Source: Salvator merianae
Lineage: Eukaryota > Chordata > Lepidosauria > Squamata > Teiidae
DNA length: 64,000 nt
Reading direction: 5' to 3'
NCBI GenBank assembly: GCA_003586115.2
Contig: QVOM02000112.1
Span: forward strand, 53,155,638-53,219,637
Positions within the stretch are counted from its first letter, which is position 1. Each line of letters opens with the position of its first letter. Below are positions 39,568-51,659 of this stretch, in pieces. The translations under genes were made by a program, and so were the position numbers. The notes under the pieces were generated by a model. The model was not told the DNA's origin and searched no databases. It was given only the letters and a program-made list of their open reading frames with translations.

Positions 39568-39714
39568 TTTAGAATCACGAAGTTGAAAACGACTGTTTAA
39601 GTTATTGAGTCTAGCTTGTGCTTCGTACAGGAATTCAGACAGACAGATGGCTGCCTGTCCTCCACTTGAACACATCTGGACAGAGCAGTGTCATCACCTC
39701 CACTGTTGAATTTC
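39568..39714 (-). mobile_element. Old CR1 3' fragment
   Basis: TTTAGAATCACGAAGTTGAA..GTTATTGAGTCTAGC is a decayed form of the CR1 terminus seen at 8607 and 45484, followed by CTGCCTGTCCTCCACTTGAA. Confidence 0.55.
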
Positions 39715-39715
39715 A

Positions 39716-39895
39716 GCTCAGTGGTAGAGCAAACTGCTTGGAAAGCAGAGGGTTACTAGTGCAATCCCAGGCTATCTCCTGAGGTAGGCAATGGCAAACC
39801 ACTTTTGTATCTCTGCCAAGAAAACTGCAAAGAGGTGGCTACAGAAGTATCCTTGCAGTCAACCAGGGGTCAGTCACAACTCAGTGGTAAACAAC
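39716..39895 (+). mobile_element. tRNA-derived SINE
   Basis: AGCTCAGTGGTAGAGCA (A-box region) then AGCAGAGGGTTACTAGTGCA..ATCCCAG (B-box region) gives the tRNA-like head. The body CAATGGCAAACCACTTTTGT..AAAACTGCAAAGAGGTGGC follows. This arrangement is typical of reptile tRNA SINEs; it is diverged from the consensus. Confidence 0.75.
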
Positions 39896-40310
39896 AAAAA
39901 GAAGGGAAACTTAAAATGAATCTGTCTTGTTGAAACCTAAGTCCATTATTAGGCGTCCTGACAGCCTTTTCCATTTTTAGATTGTTCAAATTGGTTATTT
40001 AAATGATTTGTGTTCAGTTCATAGTATTATTCTCCCTTCCCATTTTTATTTATATTTGGAGAATGCTGCATTGCATGTGGTTTCCAAAGCAGCTCCAATC
40101 CTAAATCAGTGCCAAACAGAGAAATGAATCTATGGTGCAAGTCTAACCATGCCTATTCACAAGAAAGTCCCACAGTACTCAATAGTGCTTTCTTAAGGAA
40201 AATGAAGCTAGAATTGCAGCATAAATCTAAATTGCATAGCATGCTTGATCTTCTGCCCCCCCCAAAAAAAATACAGTAGTTAAATCACTATAAATGAAAC
40301 TGAAATAATA

Positions 40311-40330
40311 ATGATGATGATGATGATGAT
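40311..40330. repeat. (GAT)n microsatellite
   Basis: About seven ATG/GAT triplets. Confidence 0.9.
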
Positions 40331-41330
40331 CCATTTTAAGTATCTAATTTTGATGAAATAGTTATAAGAGCCTGACTATAGACCCCCAATCTAACCTAAG
40401 AAAGGCTTTGAAGTGTCTGTCTTATTGACTGATGTGTATGAATTTGCTTTAATGAAATGTGGTTTGTGAATAACTTTAGAAAGCTGTATATGTAACCAGA
40501 AACAATTGTTCCTATAGAAACAGTAACTGATCCTCAGGTCAGTTACAGGTCTTATTGCTTTAACTAGACTTTAGTGTCTGCTACTTTTCATTATGTTGTT
40601 AGCCTTTTATAAAGCATTTGGTCTGAAGCAACTTAAAACTCTCTGATGACAGGAAGCCCTGATTTATACTGGCCTGCATGAATGTAACATGATGATTGTG
40701 GGTAATACAGAGGTCAAGCTAACAAGCATAAAAATGTAAACCAAAGATGTTAGAGTTACCCAGTCAGTGGACAAATGGGATGGTTGCCCCTGCATATTCT
40801 GTCAGACAAGAAACAATAGACAAATTTAATTGAAGGCTACTCTTACTATACTTTGAAAGCTTTTGATTATCAAGAACTGCATGACATTCAATTGCTTCAA
40901 AATCTATCAAAGCAGAGTGATTGTGAGTGTGGATGGAAGGATAAGCATAAGAAGATCTGTCAGAAGCGACAATTGGTCAAGTTGGAGAGAAAAGGTGAGA
41001 TTAAGCATCTGAGAGTCCTGGGGCAATTTCTGCCTACTCCAGTTATACACCTTCCCCTCAATTTCTCATCTTCGGAGCCTACAGCTAGTAAACATTCAAC
41101 TTACATTAAAAAAAATCTTGACTTTTAAATTTGGTGTCTTAATTAGAAAGACTAACGCAACACACGCTGTCAACAACAGTCAAATCTGATCATTGCTGCC
41201 CTCAAGGGGATTTGGTTATTATAATTTCCATATACACATACTGTACATATTCAAGAAAATTAAACCAAATCATGTTAAGTTTTAGATACTGAGTATTTGC
41301 TCTCACCATGCTGCCAACACAGGCCATTCC

Positions 41331-41331
41331 T

Positions 41332-41387
<56 letters not shown>

Positions 41388-41448
41388 TCCCTTCCTTGCT
41401 TCCCTCCTTCCCGTCCCCCTCCCCTCCCCTCCCCTCCGCTTCCCTTCC
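41331..41448. repeat. (TTTC)n microsatellite with C/T-rich extension
   Basis: About 15 TTTC units to 41389, then an irregular CCCTT/CCCCT tract. It is a long polypurine-polypyrimidine run capable of triplex formation, and produces Lys/Glu/Arg frames on the minus strand. Confidence 0.95.
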
Positions 41449-41664
41449 CAATAGTCAGGGATGCTTTTAGGTAGGTTGTTTCCATATGTGTAGGGCTTTA
41501 CTTGAAAAATCAAACCTATCATTTTAAAATGTTGTGCAGAATAGGAACCACTGCTGTCCGTAAAGCCTTGAGGCAGTATGTTCAAGGCTCCTAGGTTTTG
41601 TTAGCAACTTTGCAGTCCTATTTTGAAATCACTTCAGTTTCCAGGCTGTTTAAGGCATCATCAT

Positions 41665-42003
41665 CAGACATGTCCAAAATTCGATTTGTGTTTGCAGATT
41701 CAAGCACATATTTTGCATTTGCAGATCTTTGCATTGAATCAAAACTGTGGTTTTTCATGTTTCCAGTATTTGATCAAATCGAACCAGTCAGCCCCTTGTG
41801 AAAATGAAGTATTTGATCAGATATTCTTGTTTTTGCTGTTTTTGCCCACAAATAGGGCATTTTCAAGGGGAAAAACATTGCAAAAACCACGAAAACCATT
41901 GCATAAAACTAGTTTTTCGATGTTATGATTCACCAACGAAGCGGCACGGATTTTTGCTTTGACAGCAAAATGAAAATGTGAATTTTGTTCATGTACATCC
42001 CTA
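41665..42003. mobile_element. Probable hAT-like MITE, ~339 bp
   Basis: Right end GTTCATGTACATCCCTA and left end CAGACATGTCCAAAATTC align as imperfect inverted repeats. The flanks ATCATCAT and ATCCTCAC agree at six of eight positions. The interior is rich in TTTGATCA-type motifs. Confidence 0.55.
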
Positions 42004-44449
42004 ATCCTCACAGTTAGAACATTGCACGAGCCTTTGTAAGAGGTTGCCAGAATTTGAGTAATTATAACCAAACTATCTTTATCCATGTAAGGACGCAGCT
42101 AGCATGTTATTTACTTGGCAGCACAGTTGCCACACCGCATAGTATCTTTAACAGCTTTTACTCTGTTATGAGAACAGATTGCTCAGTTACGTGCCAGCCA
42201 GTGTCTGTCTCAACAAGGGATATTGTTCCTCTGGCATCTGTCCACAGAGTCCACAATAATTACAGTAATACAGAAGCAACCCTTATACCTTTGTACACAT
42301 TTCCCAGATGAATTCCCCGACTGGTGATGAAAATTGTTCTGAGCAATGTGAGAGGGACTGCGAATGAATCACAATTCTGTGACCCTACTTAGTGTTAAAT
42401 GGTGCTGTGAGTCATGGCTTCCAACTTTTCTTAGCTAGGCATCCTTTCTGAAAAAATGCAATATGTAAATAGGGCAGATATTGGAAAAGCAGGCCACAAT
42501 TCCACACACAAACTGCTGGTAAAGAAAGTGCTAATAATGGCTGCATCCAAGTAGGACAGTTCACATGCAAATATTTGGGTCTTGTCAAGGTTGGTCAGAT
42601 GCAATTCTTTTAAAGACCACAGTCCTTAGTTATGAAATCGTGTCATAGCGGACAGGGTATACAAAGCCAGCCTGGTCATTAATATTAGTTTTAGCTGAAA
42701 TAATCTTACTAAGTACCTATGCTAGTGTGACTGAAACCTGGAAAATAAGAGTTGTGTTCTTTATTGTTAAGGAAGTTCTGGTCAGCCTTGCTAAGGAAGT
42801 CTTTATTGCTAAGGAATTTCCTGCTGGATTTTCAAGAAGGCATCCTGGCTTTAATAACCATAAAGTTTGTATATGATACACAGAAGGGATTCTGTCCACA
42901 CCTAACTGTGTGGCTGACGGTGTAGAGATAGGGTACCTAATGAAATCTCCAAAGATCACTGATGGCAACATAGGGTGGATTGAGACTGAATTCCAGTGCA
43001 CCATATACTAAGTGTTTGTGTGATATATTTACCCTATTGAATTTTCAACCCAAGCCTATCCCAGGAACACATACAAGGTTTCTTCTGTTCTCAAATTAAA
43101 CCTAGTGGTAAGTGAGCTTCCTTTGACATTCTGCATTATTAAAGAATTTCCATTCAGGATATGCAGTCATCAGCAAGTTAGTAAAATGTAGGGTACATGA
43201 GTGATAAGTTTAGTATGTTTTCTCTTCTTTATCAAGTGACTGGAAGATCAGTTTCAGCATGTCCTGTTAAAAATATATGAACCAGTTTGCGTGACAAGCC
43301 AAGAATGGGAACAGAGCTTGTTGTATATTGTGCCTCTTCTATCATCCTTTCATGATTTATTTAAACTGTTTCCAAGATTCAGATCTGAAGTTCATATTGA
43401 TTTTACACAGCAAGGTTCATTTCACAAGTTTCTGCAGCTCTGCAGCTGCATTAATATTGAACTAAGTAAAGTTTCTTCTGATCTGTGGTAATATAGAAAC
43501 TGACATGACTGGACATCTGCTGACAAGTTTGCAGATTCCACATGCTGTTCCAAATCTAGGATTAATGGTGTTGCTTGAGATGTTGAAATAAAATATCCTT
43601 TAAAGCTTCCCACCTTTAAAAAAAAAAGCATTCATTATAGTTTATGTACTTTACTAGTGGAGAAATAAATTTGTTTAGTTGACAAGTTTAAAGCAAAATT
43701 ATTGTGTTGACTTTTGGAGATACATACAAACCCCTTCTGTGGTTAAACATTCTGGAAGGAACACAGAGTGGGACCATAATGCATAGGCCCTATCCCACTA
43801 TCACAAATTCATGCTGTGCCTTTTCTGCTGTGGGCCACTCTTTCAGTTGCTGTATCAGGGCCCTTTGAAAGTGCAAGGTGTGTATGTACAAAGCTCCACA
43901 TGAAGGGGGTTTTCACTGATCCAGAATCTCCTTTCCTAAGGAAGAACTCTTCGCGTATATACTGATCACTCAGGGGAGGCCTTCTCATGACTACTGAATA
44001 CTTACCTGTCAGGTGCATGGCTGCAGGTACATTAGGACAGTGTAGGGAAAGATTAGGAGGAGGTGTGTTGGAATACTGGGTCTTTCTAATGAGGGTAATA
44101 CCATTTTGTAATTCTCTTCCATAGTTCAAACAAGACAAAATAAATGTCAAAATAAAGTAACAAATTGGAATGCAGGCTACAGTTGGCATGCAGGAAGGTC
44201 TGGGACTGATAAAATCCAATACAACAGAAGATGTATTGCACATAGGAACCTAGGAAGCTGTTTTATAGTGAATGAGACCATTGGCTGCACAGACTGGCAG
44301 CAGCTCCTGTGGTGACCATCAAGGGACTTCTGTGAGAGCAGTAAAATGGACCCAAGTTTCCCTATGATCTCCCACACCATATTTTGGTAGCAGATCAAAC
44401 TGTGGCTCAGTGAGATCAGTGATTACAGTCATGTTCTTGGGCCCTTTCT

Positions 44450-44803
44450 GCGCTGCCCCTTATTTCAGAACAAATTCTAGAATAAGGAGCAGCATGTACA
44501 CACACTAGTGCAATCCAGGCCAAGCCCCTCCTTCCATCATGCTTTGAATTGGATGAAGTGTGGACTAGGCTAGGGCACCAAAAATGACGCCCTAGTGCAG
44601 TAGAGTTGTAGACCTCAATGCTGAGGGGTTGTATACTGGTTCTCCAGGGATAGAGGCAAGGACTGGAGTAAATAGGTCATCCAAATGTGGTCAGATCTAT
44701 CCCTCTCCAATGGTAACCTCTCCCAGCTTAGGACAGGTTACTTATTCTGGGATAGGACACCCTGCCCTGTCCCAAAACACTGCAAGCAATTGCAGAAAGG
44801 CCC
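44450..44803. mobile_element. MITE, 354 bp (GGCCCTTTCTGC family), exact 3-bp TSD
   Basis: Left GGCCCTTTCTGCGCTG and right TTGCAGAAAGGCCC are flanked by TTG on both sides (44447-44449, 44804-44806). It appears to sit inside an older SINE-like repeat: fragments at 44255-44320 and 44850-44935 resemble the inverted tRNA-SINE body. Confidence 0.75.
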
Positions 44804-45483
44804 TTGCTCTCTCCCCACTTTCATGGTCTTGACCTATTGTTCAGGTGTGATACTTCAGGGTTTTAGACAAGGGTCTTTTCCAACTATATCTGGAGACACC
44901 AGGGTTAAAATCCAGGATTTTCTGTGCTCCAGCCACTTAGCTGTGGTCCTTACCTTGTTAGGTCAGGACTCAGGAACAAATGAGATACTAGCAGAGTCAT
45001 CCCTTGTATATCACAGTTTTACATGGCATAATTGTGCTTCTGCCCACTGAGAGAACAGCAACTTTCCTCATATAACGTGCAATGTGAATCCCTGCTGCTT
45101 ATTGCAAATTGGCACTTGGGAAAACCAACAATCACTTTCCATTCCCACAGCATGGTTTACATAATGCAGTGGGTTTCAAGAACAGACTGGGAGGGACAAC
45201 TGTATTATTTGTGAGTACTGGTGTGGACTTGTCTATAGATGAGACTGGTGCAGCTTCCACCATTATTGTTAAGAAAGTTGCCAAAGTCTTTTTGTTTTTT
45301 TACTTCTGAAGACATATGAAGGTGTTAAAATGCAAACATGGGGCTTACTAGTAGGCATTTATTCTTTAATGTCAGTGCCTTCCTAAGATTAAGCACCTCC
45401 CCAATTGTTCATCTGTGCTTACCGACAGACACTCCTCCCTACATATTCATGCTGACACAAAAAACTTTTAATGCCATGTGATA

Positions 45484-45660
45484 AGTTGGAAGGGACCTCC
45501 AGGGTCATCGAGTCCAACCCCCTGCAGGATTCACTAAGCCATCCAAGACAGATATCTGTCCAGTCTCTCCTTGAAGACCTCTAGTGAAGGAGAGCCCTCC
45601 ATCTCCTGTGGCAACCAGTTCCATTGACTGATCACCCTTACTGTCAGAAACACACTGCCA
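45484..45660 (-). mobile_element. CR1 3' fragment
   Basis: AAGTTGGAAGGGACCTCCAG..GAGTCCAACCCCCTGC, then CAGTCTCTCCTTGAAGACCT and GGCAACCAGTTCCATTG, is the well-known inverted CR1 3' region. Confidence 0.8.
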
Positions 45661-45724
45661 ACTATATTAAGAAGTGAATTGCCCTTTTAAATACCTGTTG
45701 TTTTATTGTCAGCTTCAAGAGTAA

Positions 45725-46008
45725 GGTGATGTCTCCACTTTGAAATGGAGGCATCTGCAGCCTCTGGAAAAGATGCCCACTGCTGCTTGTCTCCATTTGT
45801 AGTGGCAGCAAGCATCTCATGGCAATTGTGCTGCCCCCTTTACAGATGTGATATTGCACCCTGCCTGAGAACAGTGTAGTTGCTGCTGGAAATGGTACCT
45901 CTAGATTCCAAAATCTGGATGTGGATGTGTCTTTTTCAGTGATAGGCCAGGGTGCCTCCCCCATCCATCTGCAATAGAGCTGACTTGCACCGTAAGTGGA
46001 GACCTGCC
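45725..46008. mobile_element. Harbinger-like MITE, 284 bp, TAA TSD
   Basis: Left GGTGATGTCTCCACTT and right AAGTGGAGACCTGCC are inverted repeats flanked by TAA on both sides (45722-45724, 46009-46011), the canonical PIF/Harbinger target. The longest non-DSCAM frame in the window (174 codons, minus strand, 45662-46186) spans it and is therefore unlikely to be a gene. Confidence 0.7.
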
Positions 46009-49000
46009 TAATACTTTGTATTGCAGGAGTCCAATTCAAATGAAGATCCATGCAAATGACTATGAATACTCCCAGCAGAAAAGGACTATTGGTTGTATCA
46101 GTCTCCCAATATGACTGTGAGTTGCATCCATTGTGAATGATGTTTTTAGTTAGGGAGAAGGGCACAGAAACCTTATTTGATGGCATACACTGCTTAATTG
46201 GATCTTTTCCTTATGTTTCCTTCCTTAATGGAACTTTTACATTTTTCATGGCGCCCACTTGCTCATATACACAGTAGATGCTGAAGATGAGTGAAGGGTT
46301 CATAGTCAGTGCTCAGTCTCAACAGAATCATCTCCAAAATTTGAATATGAATGTACAGCCTACATATATTGTGGAATGTATGTTTGAATAGATTATTATT
46401 ACTACATACTTTCCTTGTCTTAACAGAAATCTCTGTTATTTTCAGTTATACTAGAAAACTGTAATTTTTGAATAGCTTTTGTCGTAATTAAGCCTCAGTT
46501 CATGAATTATTAAGCACACTCATTTTCAGTGATCTTGAGTTGAAAGGTTTGCTTTCATTGCTAATAAAGCACACACATCACTGAAAGGAGTTAATTAGAG
46601 CATCAAAAGCAGTGAAGCATCTTATTACTTAAAGCTTTCCGTGGAAATGTTATCATTTAACTGTATTATCCTTTAGCAGGATCTGACAAATCTTACTGGT
46701 AGGAAAACCAGTTTTCAGTTATGAGAAGTGAAAATTTGCCATCAGATTGTCACAGCAAATACTGTGAATATAGAAGAATCCTGATCTAAAACTGCCAAAT
46801 AATCCCCCCCCCATTTTTTAAAAAAAACAAAATTAGATCAAATGCCTTTTTACTCCATATTACTACTGTAATCAAACAAGTCAAAAAAGACGAAGATCTG
46901 AAAAGCTCATTTTTCAGTTCTATTTGTATGTTTAAATTCTGCTACATCATCAATATACTTGATCAGATTGAGTCCCATTATCGGAATGTCATCCCACCTT
47001 GTTACAGGCTGGTCTATAAAACACTCATCATGACATTGGAACTTATCAGGATATAGAAATCTGTTTTATGCTAGTGTATTAAGCCAAAGCCCTATCTAGC
47101 ATACTGTCCTCATAGTGGCCAGCTGTGTACCTGTATGAAATCTGTATTAGTACAACTTTGGACCTTTAGTCCAAGCAACTCTGTGTTATGCACCTTGGCT
47201 GAAAGCAGATCTCCATGGTTCCATGCAGGCATTGTTCCCTGATTAACTAAGAATTCCCAGGACTGAGCAAGAGAACTACTGCATGTCTATAATTGGCCTT
47301 GCTGTGGAGCTACAACCCATCTTGTAGGGTTCAGTTGGTACTTATAAGCCAGCAATCGTGACTTCACCTAGAAACAATACTAAGCAAAACTGCACAGTGA
47401 AATGAGTGGAGAAATGATGTGACAATAGGAGAAGGTGAAGAGGAGAGAAAGCAGAAAGTACCTAATGTGCCAACATAAATGTATTTCATTTGAGCTAGAA
47501 CTCCCACTGTCTTTGATTGTTGGATATGTACACTGAAGCTGAGGCAATTGTAGGCCAACCACAACAAGCAGGCACCATATGTTTTTCATTTTGTTTTAAG
47601 GACAAGAGAAAACTGTGGTGAACTCTAAAATATCTGTCATCTTTTCTTTTTCTCCCTTCATTAAGTAGATCTCGGCTCCTGTTCTGAGTATATTTTTTCA
47701 GCGTTCTAGTTCCTATGGTGCCGATACTTTTGTTTTAACTCAAGCAAACTTTAGGCTTCTAAAGGTGTTTCAGGGTGAAGAGAATTTGAGAAATATAAAT
47801 TGGCAATTGTAAGACCCTCAGGCACTTGCCGTTCTATTTCCAATTGGTAGCCTTATGTAAATGCCACGGTATTCTAATCTATTCCCAAGACAAGGAGCAC
47901 ACGCTAGGCTAAAAATAGTGCACCATACATCTGCGTTGGAAACTTAACTACAATAAAGCATATGGTGCCAAACAAGGCCCGCAGGAATATTCTGCCCAGC
48001 CCTCTGAATGATTTTCTTTACAACTTTGAAACAGAAATTGCTTTGGAGTTGCTCATCTTTTAGATAGCAAACAGAGAGTTATTATGTACAAAGTTAGCTG
48101 AAATTCTCCTTTACCTTAAGTCACTGGGCAACTTGCTATTTTGTTTGTTTAGTAAGAAGAGGGAAACTTTGTGTCATGGGTTTAAGTCAGCTTTGGAAAC
48201 ATCTGCATGATCCTACAGGACCATGGCAGATGTGTGCTGGACATGGGGTGCCAACTGCCATCATGTCCCATGGAGGTCCAAACGTCCCATGGCATGCAGT
48301 GGCCACGCAACCCCCGTGCTTGCCCCACTTTCAGGTGCAAAATCTGTTCCCAGGAGTGCTCTAGTGGGGGACTACTTAAAAGCAATCCTGAGTGGGCCAG
48401 ACTGGATCTCAGTTCCTGCCACCACCACCAAGACAAACAGTAGTAGCAGGGACAGCCCATGCCCCATTTTGGAGCCTAATGACATTTCACTGACCTCCAG
48501 AAACAGTCCGCTTCCAGGGAGATTTCTGGGAGCATGAGGAAATGTTCTCAGCCTGCAACTTCAAGGCTGGGGAACTGTTGTTCCCTGGCTTCAAAACTAT
48601 GTCAAGCAGGGACAACCATCAAGGGGATGGCTACCAGCCGCTTCACCCCTCATGCTGTAATCGTGGCCCAGAATAATCTATTCTGAAGTAAATTAATGTA
48701 ACTTGAAAAAGCTCATTCTTTAATGAAGTATCCAAATGCTACATATATTCAGACCAACCACATAATACAAACGCTGCAGCAGATCAGAAGCTTGTTTTGA
48801 TATTCCTGAAACAGATCTTCATTTGCTTTGTGCACCAAAATATGGTTTGGTACGATTAAAGCAAGGCTTTAAATTGCTGTCTTGCTCCATGGTTCCAGTC
48901 CACAGGCCTTAGACAATCACCCACCTCCTGGTTGGCTGGTTGATCAATTGTAATCCTGGTTTGGCAGCAAGCTTAGGAACCATACTGAGCTGCTAGTGGG

Positions 49001-49632
49001 CTGCTTCCAGTGCAGGCTGGCATGTAGCTCATATCACAAGACAACAGAAGAAAACTCCTTTTATTCTTGCAGTTATGGTAGTGCTATGGTTTTATTTTTT
49101 TGCTATATAAGACCCATATTTCCCCTAAAATAGTTTCTCCTAAAATCATTCTGCATCCTATTTCTTTTTTATCTTTCCTAAAGATTCCTTGGCAAAATAT
49201 AGGTGAGCCTTATATGCCAGTGCATCTTGTATGGGACAAAATGCAGTAAGTTTAAAATGTTAAATTGCACATAGAGAGGGCATTCCATATTTTCTCTCAG
49301 GAGAGTTTGCAGACTAAGTTGTTGTAGTTGTTACTGTTTTGATTTTTGCTTTAAAATTTGAGGAATGTGGAAGCATTTGTAAAACATGAAACCAAGGGGT
49401 GAAGGCACAAGAGCAATGTCAGTTGTATGTCCCAGCTGAAGTGTTTTTTATAAAATAGTTAAGACAGTTAAATCCATGGTCTAAAATTACAACGGTGACC
49501 AATGTGATGGGGCATATGGGCTGGAAAAGGTTCCCTGCTCCTAGAGTTCCTGATCACTCCCGGTTGCCATGTAAATAGATCTATAGTATGTAACCTCTCC
49601 AGAAACATAAACCAAACTGTTTTAGGTTGATG

Positions 49633-49735
49633 CCATACAGAGAAGGAGAGTAGCTCTGTAGAAAAGCATTTAAAGATCCCAAGTTCAATCCTCAACATCT
49701 CCCTAAAGGAAAGCTTTACTATATTATTGGTTAAA
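49633..49735 (+). mobile_element. tRNA-derived SINE head
   Basis: GAGTAGCTCTGTAGAAAAGC..AAGTTCAATCCTCAAC keeps B-box-like AGTTCAATCCT at the expected distance from an A-box-like region. The body is lost or diverged. Confidence 0.5.
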
Positions 49736-49767
49736 AAAAGATGTAGTCATGGACATGGAGTCACTAA

Positions 49768-50228
49768 GGGCTTGTTCATATTTTACAGCCTAGATGGTAG
49801 AATTCTACCATTCTAAGATGGAACAGACCCCACAGCATGGTGCCATCTGCACTGTAAGGGCTGGAACAGCCTGAAACTGGGCTTCCAGCACTCACAGTGC
49901 TAATGATGGCTCGCCCACCATATCAGCGGCCTCAGAAATGTCTGGCCACTTCCATGGTGACTGGGGATGCAGGATGCAACTGCGCAGCTGCAGTTGCAGT
50001 CATGCTGCAGCCTGCAGCGTTCACACCCAGAAGAAGGTGTGAACACTACTGACCAGGACCAGTACAGCTGCTTCTAGTACAGCTGTGGATAGCAATTTAC
50101 CTGTCCACAGCTAGTAGCATTCAGAAGTGTCTGTAGACACTCCCAAATGCTATGGCCTTAACAGAATGCAGATGCACTGTGCTAGTGAGTGTCTGGACGC
50201 TCACTAGCATTAATGTGTAAACAGGCCC
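49768..50228. mobile_element. Harbinger-like MITE, 461 bp (GGGCCTGTTT family), TAA TSD
   Basis: Left GGGCTTGTTCATATTTTACA and right TGTGTAAACAGGCCC are flanked by TAA on both sides (49765-49767, 50229-50231). The interior is alignable with 60732-61193 and 19865-20279 (AGAATTCTACCATTCTA, CAGAAGAAGGTGTGAACAC). Confidence 0.8.
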
Positions 50229-50526
50229 TAAGAATCAAGCTTGACTTGAGGGTTCTTTTTAATCTTTATCTAATATCATACAGGGTGTGATAGGACAGGC
50301 TATTTTGGTCGGCTTCCGGTTGCACGGAAGCTGCAGCAATCATAAAGCTCTTTGGGAAAGCTGCCTCCACGCCTCTCCGAGGCTGCCTGGGTCACCTCTT
50401 CTATATTTGGCTTTTCTGTGCTTTCAGGTCACCTTGGGGAGCACCTCAACCAATCAGAGCCTTGCAGGAACCCGTGGGACAATAGCAGAAGAAGGGAGGG
50501 GGTGAGTGAGCTCTTGCTGGCACAGG

Positions 50527-50657
50527 AAACTTTTCAAACTTCCTGCCTTCTGTACTTGAAAAAAGATTTTAGTAGCAAGGTGTGGGAGAAAGCCCCTCGC
50601 TACTAAAGTTCAGTGTGCTTTTTTAATAACAGAAGGCAAGGGGTTTGAAAAGTTTCC
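50527..50657. repeat. Inverted repeat (foldback), inner part of GC-rich island
   Basis: GAAACTTTTCAAAC..GCCTTCTGT at the left pairs with ACAGAAGGC..GTTTGAAAAGTTTC at the right, about 26 of 29 outer bases complementary, plus an inner pair TTTTAGTAGCAAGG / CTCGCTACTAAA. Confidence 0.8.
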
Positions 50658-50708
50658 CCGCGCCGGCAAAATCTCTCCCTCCCCTTTTGTCCTGTGCTAG
50701 CAAATATC

Positions 50709-51010
50709 TCCCTCTGCTCAGTTCAACTGAGGCATCCACTTCCTGCCTCTCTGCAGAAGCAGTTTCCATTCAAGTCCTTAACTGCCAGGGTTTTCCCCTT
50801 TCCGAAGGAAACATCTCCCTCTCTGCCCTCTGCTTTGCGTCACTGCCCTCTGCTCCAATTCCCCAAGGCTTTGGTGAACGGGAGAGTAAGGGAGACGGTG
50901 AACGGGAGAAAAAGGGAAATGGTGAGCCGGAGGAAACCCTGGCAGTTAAGGAGTTAACGACTTGAGGAACCGCTTTAGCAGAGAGGTGGGAGTGGCCTAT
51001 CAGTGAGCAG
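50709..51010. repeat. Foldback repeat, ~300 bp, CpG-containing
   Basis: The left arm (about 50732-50800: CCACTTCCTGCCTCTCTGCA.. and CTTAACTGCCAGGGTTTTCC) pairs with the right arm (about 50932-51002). The loop holds near-tandem GGTGAACGGGAGA units (50872-50925). It is probably a non-autonomous DNA transposon; no terminal duplication was identified. Confidence 0.7.
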
Positions 51011-51659
51011 CACTCTTTGCAGGCTGTGACGTTAGATCCGTGAATCGCCTCATCGGGTAAGTGTATATGGAAGGCTCTTTTCCTGTGCGCCCAGGAATTA
51101 TTCGCTCTTTCATGCAGGTGATTTTAAAAATTGCTAGTCTGAACACAGCCACAGTTTCACATATAAGTAGGATCAGCACAGCACCCTTACAGCACTATAA
51201 CAGCTGTGATGATGCAAAATCTGCTCATTCGTGCTCCCTCATGGTACTGTTGGTATGCTGGCAGAGTATGTGTCTGCAGAGAGTGAAATGCAGCCAGCTT
51301 CCATCTCGCCATAAGTGCTGACTAGAGCACTATAAATAGTGAGCAAGAGTAAACACTTTTGCTGTTGTCTGCTGTTGGGGACTTTTGTCTTGCAGTCCAG
51401 GAAATGGCTGACAGGGTTATTTCCTATGTTTGAAGACCCCTCACTGACCAGCAACATCATAGCCGAGGAACAAACTGTTCCTCTGGGAACAAAGGGTCCA
51501 CAGACACCATGTTAGCACAGTGGACAGCATGCCACCCCTTCAAGAAAAGCATAGTGCTCTTTTTCATACACAGGCAAAGCAGTAGTGCTCTTCAGCTTGC
51601 TGTGTGACTCCTGCTGTAATTTTTCTTTGCTGCTTTTTAATCCTAGTATATCATTCTGA

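Noticed and set aside
40853..41128. 91-codon frame with Cys and Lys-rich stretch
   Set aside because: It looked briefly like a small zinc-binding protein, but there is no regular Cys/His spacing, no family resemblance and no splice sites.
41202..41585. Lys/Glu/Arg-rich 127-codon minus-strand frame
   Set aside because: It is produced by the (TTTC)n microsatellite.
43809..44243. Minus-strand open frame of 144 codons
   Set aside because: No domain, no neighbouring exons, composition typical of non-coding DNA.
45662..46186. Minus-strand open frame of 174 codons, the longest outside DSCAM
   Set aside because: It spans a MITE (45725-46008), shows no recognisable domain, and has no splice or promoter context.
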